A stretch of DNA of 64,000 nucleotides from Ryuthela nishihirai (taxonomy: Eukaryota > Arthropoda > Arachnida > Araneae > Heptathelidae), in contig JAWZYU010000010.1 in the NCBI GenBank assembly GCA_038380435.1, positions 46,720,135-46,784,134 on the forward strand. Reading direction: 5' to 3'. Under the pieces are notes generated by a model, which saw only the letters and a program-made list of their open reading frames with translations, was not told the DNA's origin and searched no databases. Position numbers and translations under genes: made by a program. Shown here piece after piece: positions 11,681 to 23,523 of this stretch (positions are counted from its first letter, which is position 1; each line of letters begins with the position of its first letter).

Positions 11681-12891
11681 CTGAAGTGCCATTGAATTAC
11701 GGGTAGCAACCTAGTAACGTGTTGTTTCCCCTCTGGCCCTGATAGCGGCCGCCACACGACAAGGCAAGGACTCCACGAGCTTGCGTAAATGTTCCACAGG
11801 TATGGCGACCCATGCATCCTGCAGAGCTGTCCACAATTCTCTCAAGGTCGTCGCTGATGGGACACGGGCCTGAACGCTCTGCTCGAGAGTATCCCAAAGA
11901 TTTTCCATCGTATTTAAATCTGGGCTTCTAGGTGACAAATTTATTATTTCAAAGTCAGCAGAATGCTCCTGCAACCATGCAGTAGCCAAACTGGACCTGT
12001 GATATGAACAGTTGTCTTGCTGGTAGACGCCATCTCCATTGGGATGCATGATGGCCATAAATGGGTGTAAATGGTCAGCCATGAGTTCTACTTACCGGGA
12101 TGCATTGAGAGTCGTCGGTACACGTACCAAAGGTCACACAGACGTCAAACTGAAGACACCCCAGGCCATCACTGGGCCACCACCAGCTTCTACTGTTCCG
12201 ACCTGACATGCAGGATCCATGGCTTCATGGGGTTAGTGCCACACCTTCAGTCTCCCATCAGCATAATGAAGCTTAAATCGGGATTCATCATTCTAGGCTA
12301 TTCGTTGCCAATTTTCGATGGTCCAGTTTCGATGTTCTTTAGCCCAGGCAAGGCATTGAGCCCGGTGTCATGCCATTAGCAGTGGGACTCTCGTAGGTCG
12401 GCGGCTCCCGAAGCCGAGATGATGAAGTGAGAGCTGTGCAGTCCATGCACTGACTTCCCGACTGGAACCCATGTTCAGATGGGAAGTGATTTCAGATATC
12501 CGGCATCTATAGTTCCGTACGATGCAGGTCAGATGGCGAAGCCCACGATCTTCAAGGCTGGCTGTCTTTTGCAGTTTGTCCGGGTGCTTGCTTTTTGGCC
12601 GGAATTTTCATATTCCCGGAACACTCTTGAAACTGTCGTACGAGAAAATCCCAGTTCGTTTGCAATTTCGGAAATCGAGTGTCACATCCGTCGGGCACCT
12701 ACGATCTGCTCTCTGTCAAATGCATCCAAATCCTGCGCCTTTCCCATTACGCTTCTCATGACGAATGCTTGGGGAAGCCAAAGCTGACAGCTATATATGA
12801 CCAGAGTTTCAGCCACGCATGCGTCCAAATGCGGGACTTGCGGTACTGAATTTGGATAACGTCTCCAATCACTAATTCAATGGCACTTCAG
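11681..12891 (-). mobile_element. Tc1-like DNA transposon, degenerate
   Basis: Inverted ends: ctgaagtgccattgaatta at 11681-11699 matches the exact reverse complement at 12873-12891. The right end is followed by 'tgTA', consistent with the TA target of Tc1/mariner elements. At 1.2 kb it has the usual size for a Tc1 element with one transposase gene, here on the minus strand and broken. Confidence 0.85.
11711..12747 (-). pseudogene. Tc1-type transposase pseudogene
   Basis: On the minus strand the start codon is at 12747 (MGKAQDLDAFDREQIVGARR). A helix-turn-helix follows (SISEIANELGFSRTTVSRVF), with an in-frame stop just before it and several frame changes through the middle. The C-terminal 123 codons (11711-12082) are open and carry the DDE features: YQQDNCSYHRS (second Asp) and SPRSPDLNTMENLWD (third acidic residue), as in the DD34E Tc1 group. 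The first Asp region is scrambled. No active enzyme can be made from this copy. Confidence 0.88.
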
Positions 12892-13439
12892 TGTAGTAAA
12901 GGCAGAAAAAGAGAATTTCTTTTTCTTTTCACCAGAAAAGATAATATTTTTCCATTTTCTTGCTAAAAATTAAAAAATTTCCAAGAAAATTTTACATAAA
13001 ATACTTATGTTACATATAATCGATCGTTTCGAATAGAATTTATTTTCCTAAAAGCAGTGTCTTTTACAGCTCATAATTATTTTAAAACTTAAATCTGACA
13101 TTTTGGATACTGTTCAAATTCCGTATTCCGTTTAGATACTAATAGTATTTATCCGAGCCCGATCTAGGAAAAAAAAATAAGGAGGGGCATGCACCTTTTT
13201 TTTAAACCCAGGCCGCTGTTAGGTAATCTTTATGTTTTAGTTTCTTTTCTAAAATAACATATTTTTGTGTCACTAAATATTTTAAAAATAAAATTTCTTA
13301 TTGGTAGCTAAAGAAAAAAAAGTATAAGACCCGAGCTGACCAAGATGACATGTTCTCTTTAAAAGAGACCTGTCTATCCTAGTCTCTGTTAACATTCCTA
13401 TCAGTAGCGAGTGTAAGTTCAGTGTCGATTCACTGCGAG

Positions 13440-13760
13440 TTTTCCGAAAGGGTTTAAATCACATTCAGATGTATCAGAACGCGTTCAAGCAAAAGGTTGC
13501 GAAACGTTCAACAAAATCATCACAGGAGATGAGATCTGGCTCTTTCACTACGGACCACAAAATATAACGCAAGAGTTGTCAATGGAAAGTATCCGCATAC
13601 ACAAGACTAAAAATCCCTCCTTTTCCAAGTTTAGTGTGGAATTGATCATAATTTGTTGTTTCGAAATCAAGGGGATTGTCGACAAGAAATTCGTTCTCCC
13701 AGAACAAAGAGTAATCCAAGAATTTTAATAGAAAGTGTTGGAATGTTTGAGATACTCGTA
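13440..13760 (+). pseudogene. Mariner-type transposase remnant
   Basis: Around 13516-13740 the plus strand reads NKIITGDEIWLFHYGPQN, then FSVELIIICCFEIKGIVDKK and VIQEF followed by stops. This corresponds to the first catalytic segment of mariner transposases (..TGDE.W..HY.P...; ..K...I.W..KGI...). No inverted ends were found. A SINE A pair follows directly. Confidence 0.65.
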
Positions 13761-13825
13761 AATAGTTTTGTGCATCAAGTCAGAGTTCCTTTCAAACAAC
13801 TGTATTTCGCACCAGATTTCGCAAT

Positions 13826-14651
13826 CAGGCTCGTAATCTGTAGTTCCCAGGTTCGAATCCCAGCTGGGTCAGCGTTGAGATTTATCTCCGCGAAACCCCC
13901 GCCCTGCCCACGGTCAATAGGGGACATCGAAGGGCTTGGAAAGGCCGCCGTCCTTCGGATGGTACGTTAAGCCGTGACCCATGTACAGGAGAGCTATAAC
14001 CTGTACATGTTAGAGATCACGCTGGATGACCTTGTTGGGAGGCTGCCATCTGTATCCAACAGCTGTTCCTGTGGGTCTCCTCCCCCAACCTTCTCTGAGT
14101 CTTGGGGCGGGGGTGGCTCAGTCAGTAGCACGTCAGGCACGTACTCTGTAGTTCCCAGGTTCGAGTCCCAGCTGGGTCAGCATTGAGATTTATCTCCGCA
14201 AAATTCCCCGCCCTGCCCACGGTCAGTAGGGTACACCGATGGGCTTGGAAAGGCCGCCGTCCGTCGGATGGGACGTTAAGCCGTGACCCAGTGTGCGGGA
14301 GAGCCATACCCTTTGCACATTAAAGAACACGCTGGATGGCCTTGACGGGAGGCTACCATACAGGAAATAATCATCTGTCTCCCAACAGCTATTACAGGAA
14401 TAAATCATCTCCCAACAGCCATACAGGAATAAATCATCTGTCTCCCAACAGCTATTCCAGTGGGTCCACTCCCCCAACCTTCTCTGAGCCTTTGGGGTCC
14501 ATGTGACCTGGCCATTTAGCCCATTGTGTGCAAAAAATGCCGCTCAGAGGTAAAACAACCCAACAATCTCTGAGCCTTCAGAGTCCTTGTGACCTGGCCA
14601 TTTAGCCCATTGTGTACAAAAAAGTGCCGCTCAAAGGTAAAACAACCCAAC
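13826..14651 (+). repeat. SINE A interrupted by a second SINE A
   Basis: The outer copy runs 13826-14103 (starting within the tRNA-like head) and resumes 14567-14651 (its 3' end). The inner copy occupies 14104-14566 and is flanked by tctctgagtctt (14092-14103) and tctctgagcctt (14567-14578), a TSD with one mismatch. Order of events: outer copy first, inner copy later. Confidence 0.88.
14104..14566 (+). repeat. Inner SINE A copy with 35-bp triplication
   Basis: Complete SINE with head ggggcgggggtggctcagtc, B box gttcgagtcccagc and 3' end aaaacaacccaac. At 14357-14459 a unit of about 30-36 bp (catacaggaa..tcatctg.. cccaacagc) is present three times, absent in other copies. Confidence 0.85.
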
Positions 14652-15065
14652 TCTTGCTTTCAAGACATGAAGGAAAGAAATAATGAAGGAAAGAAAAGAA
14701 AGAAAGAAGACAAACGTGAAGGAAAGAAAGACATTTTGTATCAACAGAAGCGATCCAATCCAGGTAGATGCAAGCTCGGAGTTAAATTTCATTTCAGAAA
14801 ACAACTTCCAAGAGAACTTTAAAGTGTGCAATAACTTTCGTGTATAGATTCCCAAGGTTTGAAGGCGACCACGGAACATAAGTGTCAAATCTACAATCCT
14901 GGAACTAATACTAATCCTAATACCTGCCTGGAACACAAATGTTTGTTTATGACATTCTCATTTGGAGCCTTGGAAAAAAACTTCAAAATTGTAAATAAAT
15001 CTCTCCATACAAGAATAAATCATCTGGTTAATTTTTTAAAAAAATTGACATCTTTTGATTAACAC

Positions 15066-16640
15066 AGATAAAACTGTAATTTTCCCTTTTCCCTTATCTC
15101 AAATGAAGCTGATCCAACTTTTCTAAGTATTAATATTATAGGAAAAGAAATTAAGCCAGAACAGCATATAAATATCTTGGAATTACCATTGACTCTAAAT
15201 TAAACTGAAATGAACATCTTGAAAAAAATTATCCTTAAAAGACAAAGATCTAGCAAATGCTTTGCTAGGAATAAATGTGGCTCTTGTTTTTAATAAAGTT
15301 TTACAAAAAAACTAATCAGACCAAAATTTGAACATGGTCTTGTATTTTTACTAGGGTGCAATGACAATAAACCTAAAAAATTAAATATCCTTCAAAATAC
15401 ATGTTTAAAATTTGCCTTAGGACTTTATAAAAATACTTCAACTCTTGTCGAACTCTTGCAGAAACTTCAATCCTACCTTTCAAATTAAAATACAAACCTT
15501 TAAAATTAAATTTATCAAGATTTATTTTCAAACATTCACATCACACTTTAGTATCTAAACTAGAAAATAAATCATTTAAAACCCCTTTTAATGAAATTCT
15601 CAATGAAAACGATTTTTTTTCAAACATCTTTATTCAAAATAAACTTAAAGGAGATCTAATCAAAAGACTCTCATTTTGGTCTTTTGCTCAGCCTAAAATT
15701 AACACAAATATTCCTTGTATTATGAAACAAAAATCGCAATAATCAGAATTGACACTTAAATTACTCACTCTTGAATATCTGAATCAATCTAAAAATTATT
15801 TTTGTATATTACACAGATGGAGCTTTTTTTCCAGATCAAGAGATTGATTACAGCTGCTTTCTTCATTCCAAAATTTAATATACGCAATCAATACAAATTA
15901 AATATAGGAAACAAAATAATACATGCAGAAATCTATGCAATCATTAAAGCAATCGTCTGGATTTTGAAGCTTAAAAATAAACAAATAATAATATTAACTG
16001 ACTTTAAAGCAGCATTGAAAATACTACAACAAAGCTTGAATAACTTTTCTTTTAATGCATTCATTATTGATTTTTACAACCTCATCAATCAAAATTATAT
16101 AGTAAATAAAAATGAAATTATGTTGCAGTGGATCTCCAGCCACTGTAACCTAGTAAATAACGAAATAGTTGAAAAATTGGCTAAAGAAGACATTAAATTT
16201 TAAAAAATCACAAATTCATACTACTTTTACCAACAAAGTAAAAATAATATCAAAATATAAGAGTTAAAACACTCAAAACATTTTTTTCAAATTTAATGCC
16301 CCATTTGAACATTGTCATAGATTTGAACTTGTTCAAAATATTTCAAAAATAGAAAACTTAAAAATGAGAGAAAATATAGTAGTATAATTTACAAGCTTAG
16401 AACAGGAAACATTGGTTTAAATGAATATTCATTTTATAAAAAAACAAATTCACCAAAATATACAACATGTAATCTGAAAGAAAATATAAATCACTTGTTA
16501 TTAAACTGTGGGAAATGGAAAAACAAAGGTTAGAATTTTTCAAAAATTTATTAAAAATAAATATCAATGAATTCACACTTGAAAAGATATTAAATTTTCC
16601 AGATTTAAAAAAAAAGAAAAATGTTTTCAACTTGTCATTA
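15066..16640 (+). pseudogene. LINE with C-terminal RNase H (I-like clade), decayed
   Basis: The RT tail at about 15150-15200 reads EQHIKYLGITIDSKLN. An RNase H domain follows at 15802-16203 with several active-site pieces: YYTDGAFF (in a shifted frame), AEIYAIIKAIVW, IILTDFKAAL and WISSHCNLVNNEIVEKLAKE. Then at about 16380-16620 comes a typical post-RNase-H segment (YKLRTGNIGLNEYSFYKK; TTC..NINHLLLNC; FFKNLL..EFTLEKIL). Multiple stops and frame changes make it a pseudogene. The order RT, RNase H, C-terminal Cys/His motif fits I/R1/Loa-type LINEs. Confidence 0.75.
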
Positions 16641-16838
16641 AATTTTTACTTGTCATAAATTATAATTTAACAAATTTGTTTCCTTTTGCCAAAAATTTGT
16701 AAACATTTGTCTTTACCTTATTTTTAATCTTTCATCTGAATTTAATTTGTTTTATAAAAAAATTATGTGAGCGAGTGGTCTCACGAACAAGGTGTTCAGT
16801 TGATGTAACGTCAAATAAATAAATAAATAAATAAAGAG
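16641..16838 (+). repeat. 3' end and (AAAT)n tail of the RNase-H LINE
   Basis: A non-coding 3' region ends '..gttgatgtaacgtc' followed by five aaat/aata units at 16816-16838. A short tandem tail is usual for this LINE group, so this is the likely element boundary. Confidence 0.6.
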
Positions 16839-19359
16839 AATGTTAAAAAAATCACCTTTTTATCATCATTTCCCTGAAATTCAGCATGCACGCTGTAAAT
16901 GTAAAAATCATCCCAAAAGGTTTCAAAATTGTGAAATCTCAGAATGCAGTAAGGTGGAAAACAAAAAGAAAAGAATTATAATTTTTATGCACTTTATGAT
17001 AAAACACATCAAATGAATGACATGTGTGAATATAACAGTTCTTGTTGTATGTCAGACACTGTTATCTTCAATGTTATTGTATGTCATTTCTATTATATCC
17101 ATATATAGTATCAAATTCCAGTCCATTTTTGTATACTGAAAACTGGTTTATACTTTACAAACATTGCAAGACCATTGCACCTCTTCTGGATTTTAAAAAA
17201 AATAAAAAATAATGTACATTGCAATGTATACGTAATTCTGAAGGGGTTAAAGGTAGAATCCACAATATTTTGCAACTGAGTCTATTTATTGTTCAGCTGC
17301 GAATAGAATTCTCATATCTAAGAGAATATTTTACTCTCTTAGTTACGAAAACAAAAATAAATTTTGCAAATTTTTTCTTAGGAACACTAAATATTTGGAA
17401 ACATGGCAAAAAAAATTATTAATACTTTCAGTTCCGAAATTGTTTGAATTATTTAACAATGTTGGGAGCATGTTGTTATTGATATTTGTACCCAAATAAA
17501 TAACCTTTGCGGGAAAAAAATACAGAATTAAAAAAAAAATGAAAAATAAAAAACTTCCTTTTTTAATTGCAAATAGATTACGAGTTCTTAGATCGGCTCT
17601 CACACATTATCATATAAACAAACCAAAAGCAGAAACTGGACTAGATAATTATATTACATATTACACTAATATCATAATAAATTTAATTCAAAATATGATT
17701 TCAAATAATATAAAAAACAACAACTGATGGCTAATTAATGCCAACAGATGCTAGTGTAAAATAAATCAGATCTTTAATCTATTAACACAAATCAACTTTC
17801 AATTATCTTAAGTTGTTAGTGAGCACATAAAGTTCATCAAGAGGATTCGAGGTTGTTTGTTGAGTTGTTAGTTGATGCTTCATTTTTTGTTGCTCAATTA
17901 GCATTTCCCAAGTTATTGGAGGAGTAAAAATATTATCGATGTTGTCTATATTAATAGAAAATGATTTGTTACGCAATATCTAACAATATTTAGAAATTTA
18001 TGAAGAAACTATTTTACTTGTACATAAATTTCTAAATATTCACTTAGCGTCCTTTATTACGTATAGTTCCATATTTTGTCAATAGTAAATCAGATACAGA
18101 ACTCAATAATCTCTTCAATAAGTTTTTATGAAAAAAAAAATGTGACTGAAGATAATATAAAGATCTCTATGAAATCTACTTCAATCTGGATTTTCGACAA
18201 TATTCTTTCGGTTTTATAGAGATTTACAGAAATTAGAATATTTAACAGCAACAACGCCAGTTTAAATAATTGTTCTGAAACGTTATTAAAACCACGTTAA
18301 AACGAATACAATTAACCGCTACACTAAACTTTATTAACACGTGTAAGCAGTTCGTATAATGATCATTTTAATTTTAGTCAATTTTAAAACTTTTATTTTT
18401 GAAAAACGGCTTAAGTTGTTAAATGTTTCACCTTCCACATCTATTCAAGTACTGGACGCATAGTTTTGGAAATCAAGATTTAAATTGCTTGGAATCCGTT
18501 TTTTATTTGCAGTCATGTTTTCCCTTAAGAAATCTTATATAAATATCAATGAGTTCTGAATCTGACTGCTTATTGACTTAACGTAGAACTTGTACCTAAT
18601 AATGTAGTCACTGAATGTATGCCACAAGAATCAATTTAAGTATCAAGATATAATAATTGTCAGTGTACACATCGTTCTATTAACTCTATGAATGTTATTG
18701 AGAATAACTGTAACTCGGGATAATAACTTGTATAAGTTTTTCAGTGGTTTTCAGTTGACTGGAGGAGTAGAAATATGATCATGTTCTCTATTTTACATAA
18801 TAGAAGATGATTTGTTCAGCAAAATTTCTAACATATAGCTTGTAGGGGGTAGGGGGCATTCTTGTGCTCTTGAACCAATCTTACTTTTTCATTTAATGCA
18901 GTTCAAATCAAAGTATTAATTAAATTAATTCATTAAGTAAATCCTATTTTTATATATTCTTCATAAAATATAGTGTAATAATTTATACTTTTTTTATCAA
19001 TAAATGAAATGTTTTAATAATAGAAGTAACCTTTGCGTTACGGAACAAAATGGGTCCATTTTGGTCCAAGATGTTCCAAAAATTGATTATGAAAAAAATA
19101 ACGAGGGAGGGATTGAAACATGCTTGCATGTTATGAGGCAAAATAAATATAATATAACAAGGGAAGAAAAATAGTGATGAAAATTTACAGAATGTTTTAG
19201 TGGAGTTCGTATTATATCTTATTCAAAATGAGAGGGTTAAGTTTTTCAAACATATAGGTTTCACAAATAGTAACGACCTTAAACTGAACTCGATGACAAA
19301 TAACACATGTCATAGGAGTTATAATATCTAATAATGCAATGACTCTGCAGTGATCATGT

Positions 19360-19830
19360 TCAGGACCGTATCTAGGGACAATCCCCTACTTTGAGAAGGC
19401 AAAAAAAAAAATCAAACATCTTATGTTTATGTAATAATAGCCGCAATTCCTGGCGGGCGAAAGAACAAACAGGTGGACACACGTTTCTTGTGCGTCGTGG
19501 GCCTCGACGAATGCAGTGTGACGTCATCGGTGCTGCATATTTTCTGTTCTCTGCGATTCTGCAGATACTTCACCGATCTGTCCCAAATTTGGTGTTGAGA
19601 GGCCCTACCACATAGTGGAGTTTTTGTATCTTGGGTTAAGAGTGACCCATACAGAGAGACCACAGTCAGGTCTCACTATGTTGGATTGAGAGATCTGGTT
19701 CCTAGCTGTCGTGGTCCTAGAGTAATCTCTCTCCAAGTGTCCCGAATTTTCTGGGGGCGCTCCCGTCACCTACCTTTTAAATGGAGTAGTACGTTATCGA
19801 TCTAGAGTTTGACGTTTCGGGTCAAACTAT
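19360..19830 (+). repeat. Repeat G, copy 1 (unclassified dispersed repeat)
   Basis: Shares blocks with 29800-30090: 'ggttcctag', 'aagtgtc', 'tctgggggcgct' and 'aatggagtagtacgttatcg'. The start also shares 'gagaa' and 'atctaggg' phrases with repeat D. Local reading frames (19391-19663) have no recognisable domain. Confidence 0.5.
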
Positions 19831-20317
19831 TGACGGGATTTAATGTATATATATTATAATTCAGTAATAAAGTATCACAGGAAAATACCTTGTAGACACG
19901 AAACACTTGAAATAATTTTTTGCAAAAATTGTTCAGCAAATTATTTCTTGCATATACAATTGTATATTGTATCCATTTTTGAAGAATTTTTGGTTATAGA
20001 AATAATACTAAAATTATGAAAATACTAAAACGAAGTAGAAAATTTTATACAGGAACATAGTTCCGCCTCTATCTTGCCCCTCCCCCCCCCTTCCCTCTTA
20101 TTTACTTCTATATTCGGGAGATCGTGATAATGCATAACTTGAATCACACTAATTAATCTTTCAAAGTATTATCTTCTCTTACTTGAATTCAAATGCAGGG
20201 AGTTAGAAAATTTTCAGTATTAATTTTACAACTTATAAAATTTGACACACAAAATCAGTCACAACTTTTATTGTATTTAAACAAAAAATATACTAAGCGA
20301 ATTAAAAAAATACATAC

Positions 20318-20436
20318 CTTTGCAGTGATGAGCTTAAGCCTGGGCATCACCATGCTTTGCACAAGGTTACCGTTTATTACAAGTCTAATCTCTATGGTAT
20401 CCGATGTGAAAGCCATAACATACGGAAAGGCACACA
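20318..20436 (-). CDS. GARNL3: GARNL3-like exon I, end of CNH domain
   Basis: 119-bp exon, acceptor tttcccag, donor gtatgtatt. It opens with VCAFPYVMAFTSDTIEIRLV, continues INGNLVQSMVMPRLKLITAK and ends in phase 0. 'FPYVMAFTSDTIEIR' is the conserved penultimate CNH strand pair (compare 'YPYLLAFT..IEIR' in relatives). Confidence 0.9.
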
Positions 20437-20533
20437 CTGGGAAAAAAAGAAATTCTCGATAATAATTGTTTTAATGTGCAGTGTCTAATATAAGTAAAAG
20501 TTGAATTTCCTTCGAGTATGTTCTGGGCGCTGT

Positions 20534-20912
20534 CTGGGGATTTTGGGTTGCTTTATATGTAAAGCAACATAATGGTTTAAATGGTCAGCTCACAAAGTCC
20601 CTAAAGTCTCAAAGAAGGCCACCTATTGGAACGCCTGCTAGAAGTAAAATGGGAGCCTCCCGTCAAAGCCATCCAGCGTGTTTTATAACCTTTACAGAAT
20701 AGGGCTCTTCTGCAGTAGGGTCTAAGGCTTGGTGTTTTATGCGATAGATGGTGCAGTTTATTAGCTCATTAGTATCCCCTTTCTGACTGAGGACAGGGTA
20801 GGATTTAGTGCAGATAAATATTACATATGAGAATGGCACACTTGCGACTGGAACTTGGGAACTGCAGAATATGAATCTGGCACGCTACCGACTGAGCCAA
20901 TCCCCGCCCCTT
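20534..20912 (-). repeat. SINE family A, old diverged copy
   Basis: The reverse-strand layout of family A is retained (tail at 20534, core, and tRNA-like head near 20890 with 'ctaccgactgagcc'). Many substitutions affect even the 'gacgttaagcc' core. No TSD could be assigned. Confidence 0.7.
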
Positions 20913-21028
20913 ACACCCTCGCAGTGGAAGACAGAAAAGGACCTCCAACCCAGAATTGGTGGACAGAGTGTGCAATTTACTTGGAAGGGCTATTAATAGG
21001 GATCATGATCGTAACAGTACTGAAACAT

Positions 21029-21307
21029 TTATTGGGGATAGTATAGCACTTGAGGCCAGATTAGGAACATTTTGGTTGATAGCTTTTGCATGATGCGCTT
21101 ACTCACACACGAGATCAACGTAAAGGGCTTGTAGTTCTCAATAACTCCCTTTATTCCCTGTACCTGGTTCCAGGAGACTTTTTCTCTGTTTTCCAAGATG
21201 AAGTTGAGATTGAACGGTACTGATTTGATACCGTCCTTGACATTCAAAAGAAAGTGACAGCAGAATTGACTACCATAACAGTAGGGGAGTTTTCTAAGTC
21301 TTTCCAA
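21029..21307 (-). other. Unclassified 92-codon ORF, probable repeat-derived
   Basis: The open frame contains the segments LPYCYGSQFCCHFLLNVKDG and ENREKVSWNQVQGIKG. It looks protein-like in parts and vaguely resembles translations often seen in repeat-derived ORFs, but I cannot name a family. There are no splice sites in register with the host gene and no domain recognised. Confidence 0.3.
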
Positions 21308-21424
21308 AGTTTATATGAACTCTAAAAATAGGTGTATTCTGTCCCTCGGGGACTATTTTGAATGGAAACGGTAAATTAATATGTGCATAGTTGTTAGCTA
21401 GTTTAATAAAAAACGAGCTAATAT

Positions 21425-22235
21425 TTTCATTTCGGCGTCTTTGCAGACATCCAACTTTTTTTTTTCTGTTTTTAGAGATATATTCAAAATTCTTTTTGGG
21501 TTCGGTATGTATTGATGAAATATTACGATTTGCACTTTAAGAACTTTTCTATAGCTCTAACTGCGGCCTCTAACGGTGGAAAAAGATGAAAAATGCAAAA
21601 TTTCAAACTAATATTGCAAGTGACACAATTACGTAGGTTAGAAATTTAAAATTTTGGTTGTGAAAAGTGAATGTCATGAAGTTTGCACTGACAACAACAT
21701 TGAATTTTTATCTTTACCCCTAGAGGGGTGGGAAAACTAATTTCTATGTTTTAAGAGATAATTCAAAATTCTTTTTGAATTGGATAGATATTAATAACCT
21801 ATTCTGATTCATACTTTTTGAATCCTCCGGTAGCTTTAATTGCGCCATCTGACGGTGGAAAATATGAAAAATTTCATAATTTTAAACGAATATTGCAAAC
21901 TATCTATTTAGGCTAGAAATTTGATATTTTAGTAGTGGAATGTGATGATCAAGAGATTAATTTACATTGGCAACAACAATTTGTCTCTTCAGCCCTATGC
22001 TGAGTGGCAAAAATGCAGTTTTGTCTTTTGAGAGATCAATGAAACATTCTTTTTGAGTTCAATAGGTACTAACGAAATATGACAGTTCATAGTTTTCAAA
22101 TCCTCCAAATTGCCTTAATTTACATCGTTACAGAGAACTAAATGTAGAAATTGCAAAATTTGAAGTAATATTGCTAGCGATATATTTATGCTAGAAATTA
22201 GAAATTCAGGTGATAGAATGCTTTGATGAAGATAA
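21425..22235. repeat. Three degenerate ~280-bp tandem units
   Basis: The phrase 'agagat..ttcaaaattcttttt' recurs at about 21473, 21754 and 22032. Each is followed at similar distances by 'cctcc..tagctttaatt' type text, 'aatattgcaa' and 'gctagaaattt'. Units differ by perhaps 20-25 percent, so this is an old tandem array with no ORF. Confidence 0.65.
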
Positions 22236-22240
22236 CAACC

Positions 22241-22728
22241 ATATAGTAGATTATAGATCGTGCATGAATATACGATGTTCCAGGTAAAACTTTACCCATT
22301 ACCATCTCCATCTGAGAATAAGCCCAATTGGCTTAAGTAAAAACATGTAATAAGTAAACAACCCGTGTGTAGACCCCTAGAGGCTAACGTAAAACATAGG
22401 CTAAAAATAACATATATCATGCACAAGAGACCTAAAACGAGTAGCTTTCCTCAGAGAAAGCAATAATTTTAGCCTCTTATAATGTTCTTAATAAGTACAA
22501 GAGGCTAAAATTATGACTTTCTCTGAGGGGTACTGACAGGTACTGGTTTAATTCTATATCCGGGATTTGTTCAGCAAAATTTCTAACATTTACTGAGCTC
22601 ATAATGTGAATGAATATAATGAAAATCATAATGTTCTTAATAAGTACGATTGTAATTAAGCAAAGAAGAAATAATCTCATTAGGATTACTTTTAACAGCC
22701 TCAAAAACCCTTTTTGAGATGCATTTAA
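22241..22728 (-). repeat. Repeat F, copy 1 (with internal hairpin)
   Basis: Reverse complement of 32230-32580: shared 'tgatgttccaggtaaaac'-like and 'cataatgttcttaataagta' phrases, 'atctcattaggatta' and 'tttttgagatgcatttaat'. It contains an inverted repeat, 22449-22478 against 22499-22528 (28 of 30 paired, 20-nt loop). Its right end continues at 23931-23985 beyond the nested insertion. Confidence 0.7.
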
Positions 22729-22981
22729 TCAACACCTCCTGTAACAGAAGGCCAATGTACCAAATGTTTGAAGTCACTAAAATAGTCCTACTATACAGGA
22801 TGTCTCAAAAATATAGGTACAAACTTTTAAGGGAGGTAGATAACATCTAAAGGAATGAGAATTGCATAGGAACCCATAACCGGGAACGTCACCGTAAGTC
22901 AATAGGCGGCGCTGTTCATCAGTGCGCTAGAGGAGAAATTTCGGATTTCTTCATTCGAGCGGTAGTCGGCTTACGAAGAGC

Positions 22982-23186
22982 ATGAAAAGGTATTCGAACA
23001 GGGAGCTGGCAGACATGCACTTAGTGTATGGAATAGCTGAGGGCAACGGACGAGCTGCTCAACGAATATATCAAGAACGCTTCCCACACATAATATGTAC
23101 CGGGTCACCGTTTGTTTGTGAGTGCGCATCAAAATTTGTGTGATTATGGGTCAAACTTCGAATATCTGCTGTAACATTATGAAATG
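22982..23186 (+). pseudogene. Deleted mariner-like transposase (N- and C-termini joined)
   Basis: The N-terminus MKRYSNRELADMHLVYGIAE GNGRAAQRIYQERFP matches the 'YS..ELADMHL.YG.A.GNGR.A.R.Y.ERFP' domain known at the start of a large arthropod mariner-like group (HTH, DUF4817-type). Then, one frame away, VRIKICDYGSNFEYLL followed by stop matches its extreme C-terminus. The entire DDE catalytic domain is missing, so this is a deletion derivative that keeps both ends and both TIRs. Confidence 0.82.
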
Positions 23187-23338
23187 TATCATCTAGTACG
23201 CCATTTGTAATAATTATATCCAATAAATGTTTTACCATTAATCACTGTCTTGTGTCCTTTCAAATCTTGTACCTCTGCTACCACTTTCCCATGACGTTTC
23301 CGGTTATGGGTTTCTATGCAATTCGCATTCCTTGAGAT

Positions 23339-23523
23339 CCGTGTTTCCCAACGTGGGGCCCACGCCCCACAGGGGGGCAATTTGATTATCAAGGGGGGCA
23401 ATTCGAAAATGGACTCGTTCAGAGTTTAACAGTATGGCGATTAAATTTTACATGGGGGGGGGGACATAAGAATTTTAGAAAGGCTTAAGTGGCGCATGGC
23501 ACAAAAAAGGTTGGGAAACACTG
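23339..23523. mobile_element. hAT-type MITE inside the mariner-like TIR
   Basis: 185 bp with inverted ends ccgtgtttcccaac / gttgggaaacactg and internal 'aggggggcaatt' repeats. The flanks are cttgagat (23331-23338) and ctttagat (23524-23531). The intact left TIR of the mariner-like element reads ctttagat at this place (as reverse complement), so the 8-bp target and the single later mutation can be read directly. Confidence 0.88.

Larger units (their letters stand above)
8905..20317 (-). other. Intron between GARNL3-like exons I and J
   Basis: 11.4 kb. Listed separately are a Tc1 element, mariner remnant, nested SINEs, RNase-H LINE and repeat G. Stretches where nothing was recognised are 8905-10771, 10840-11670, 12894-13400, 14652-15060 and 16840-19360. 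Weak AT-rich similarity links about 9640-9720, 18190-18260 and 40550-40630 (shared 'ttttcaacaatattc' and 'atttaaagagttatg' phrases), probably one old dispersed repeat. Another weak pair is 10403-10451 with 40898-40936 (gttatagagcttcg..). Confidence 0.6.
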
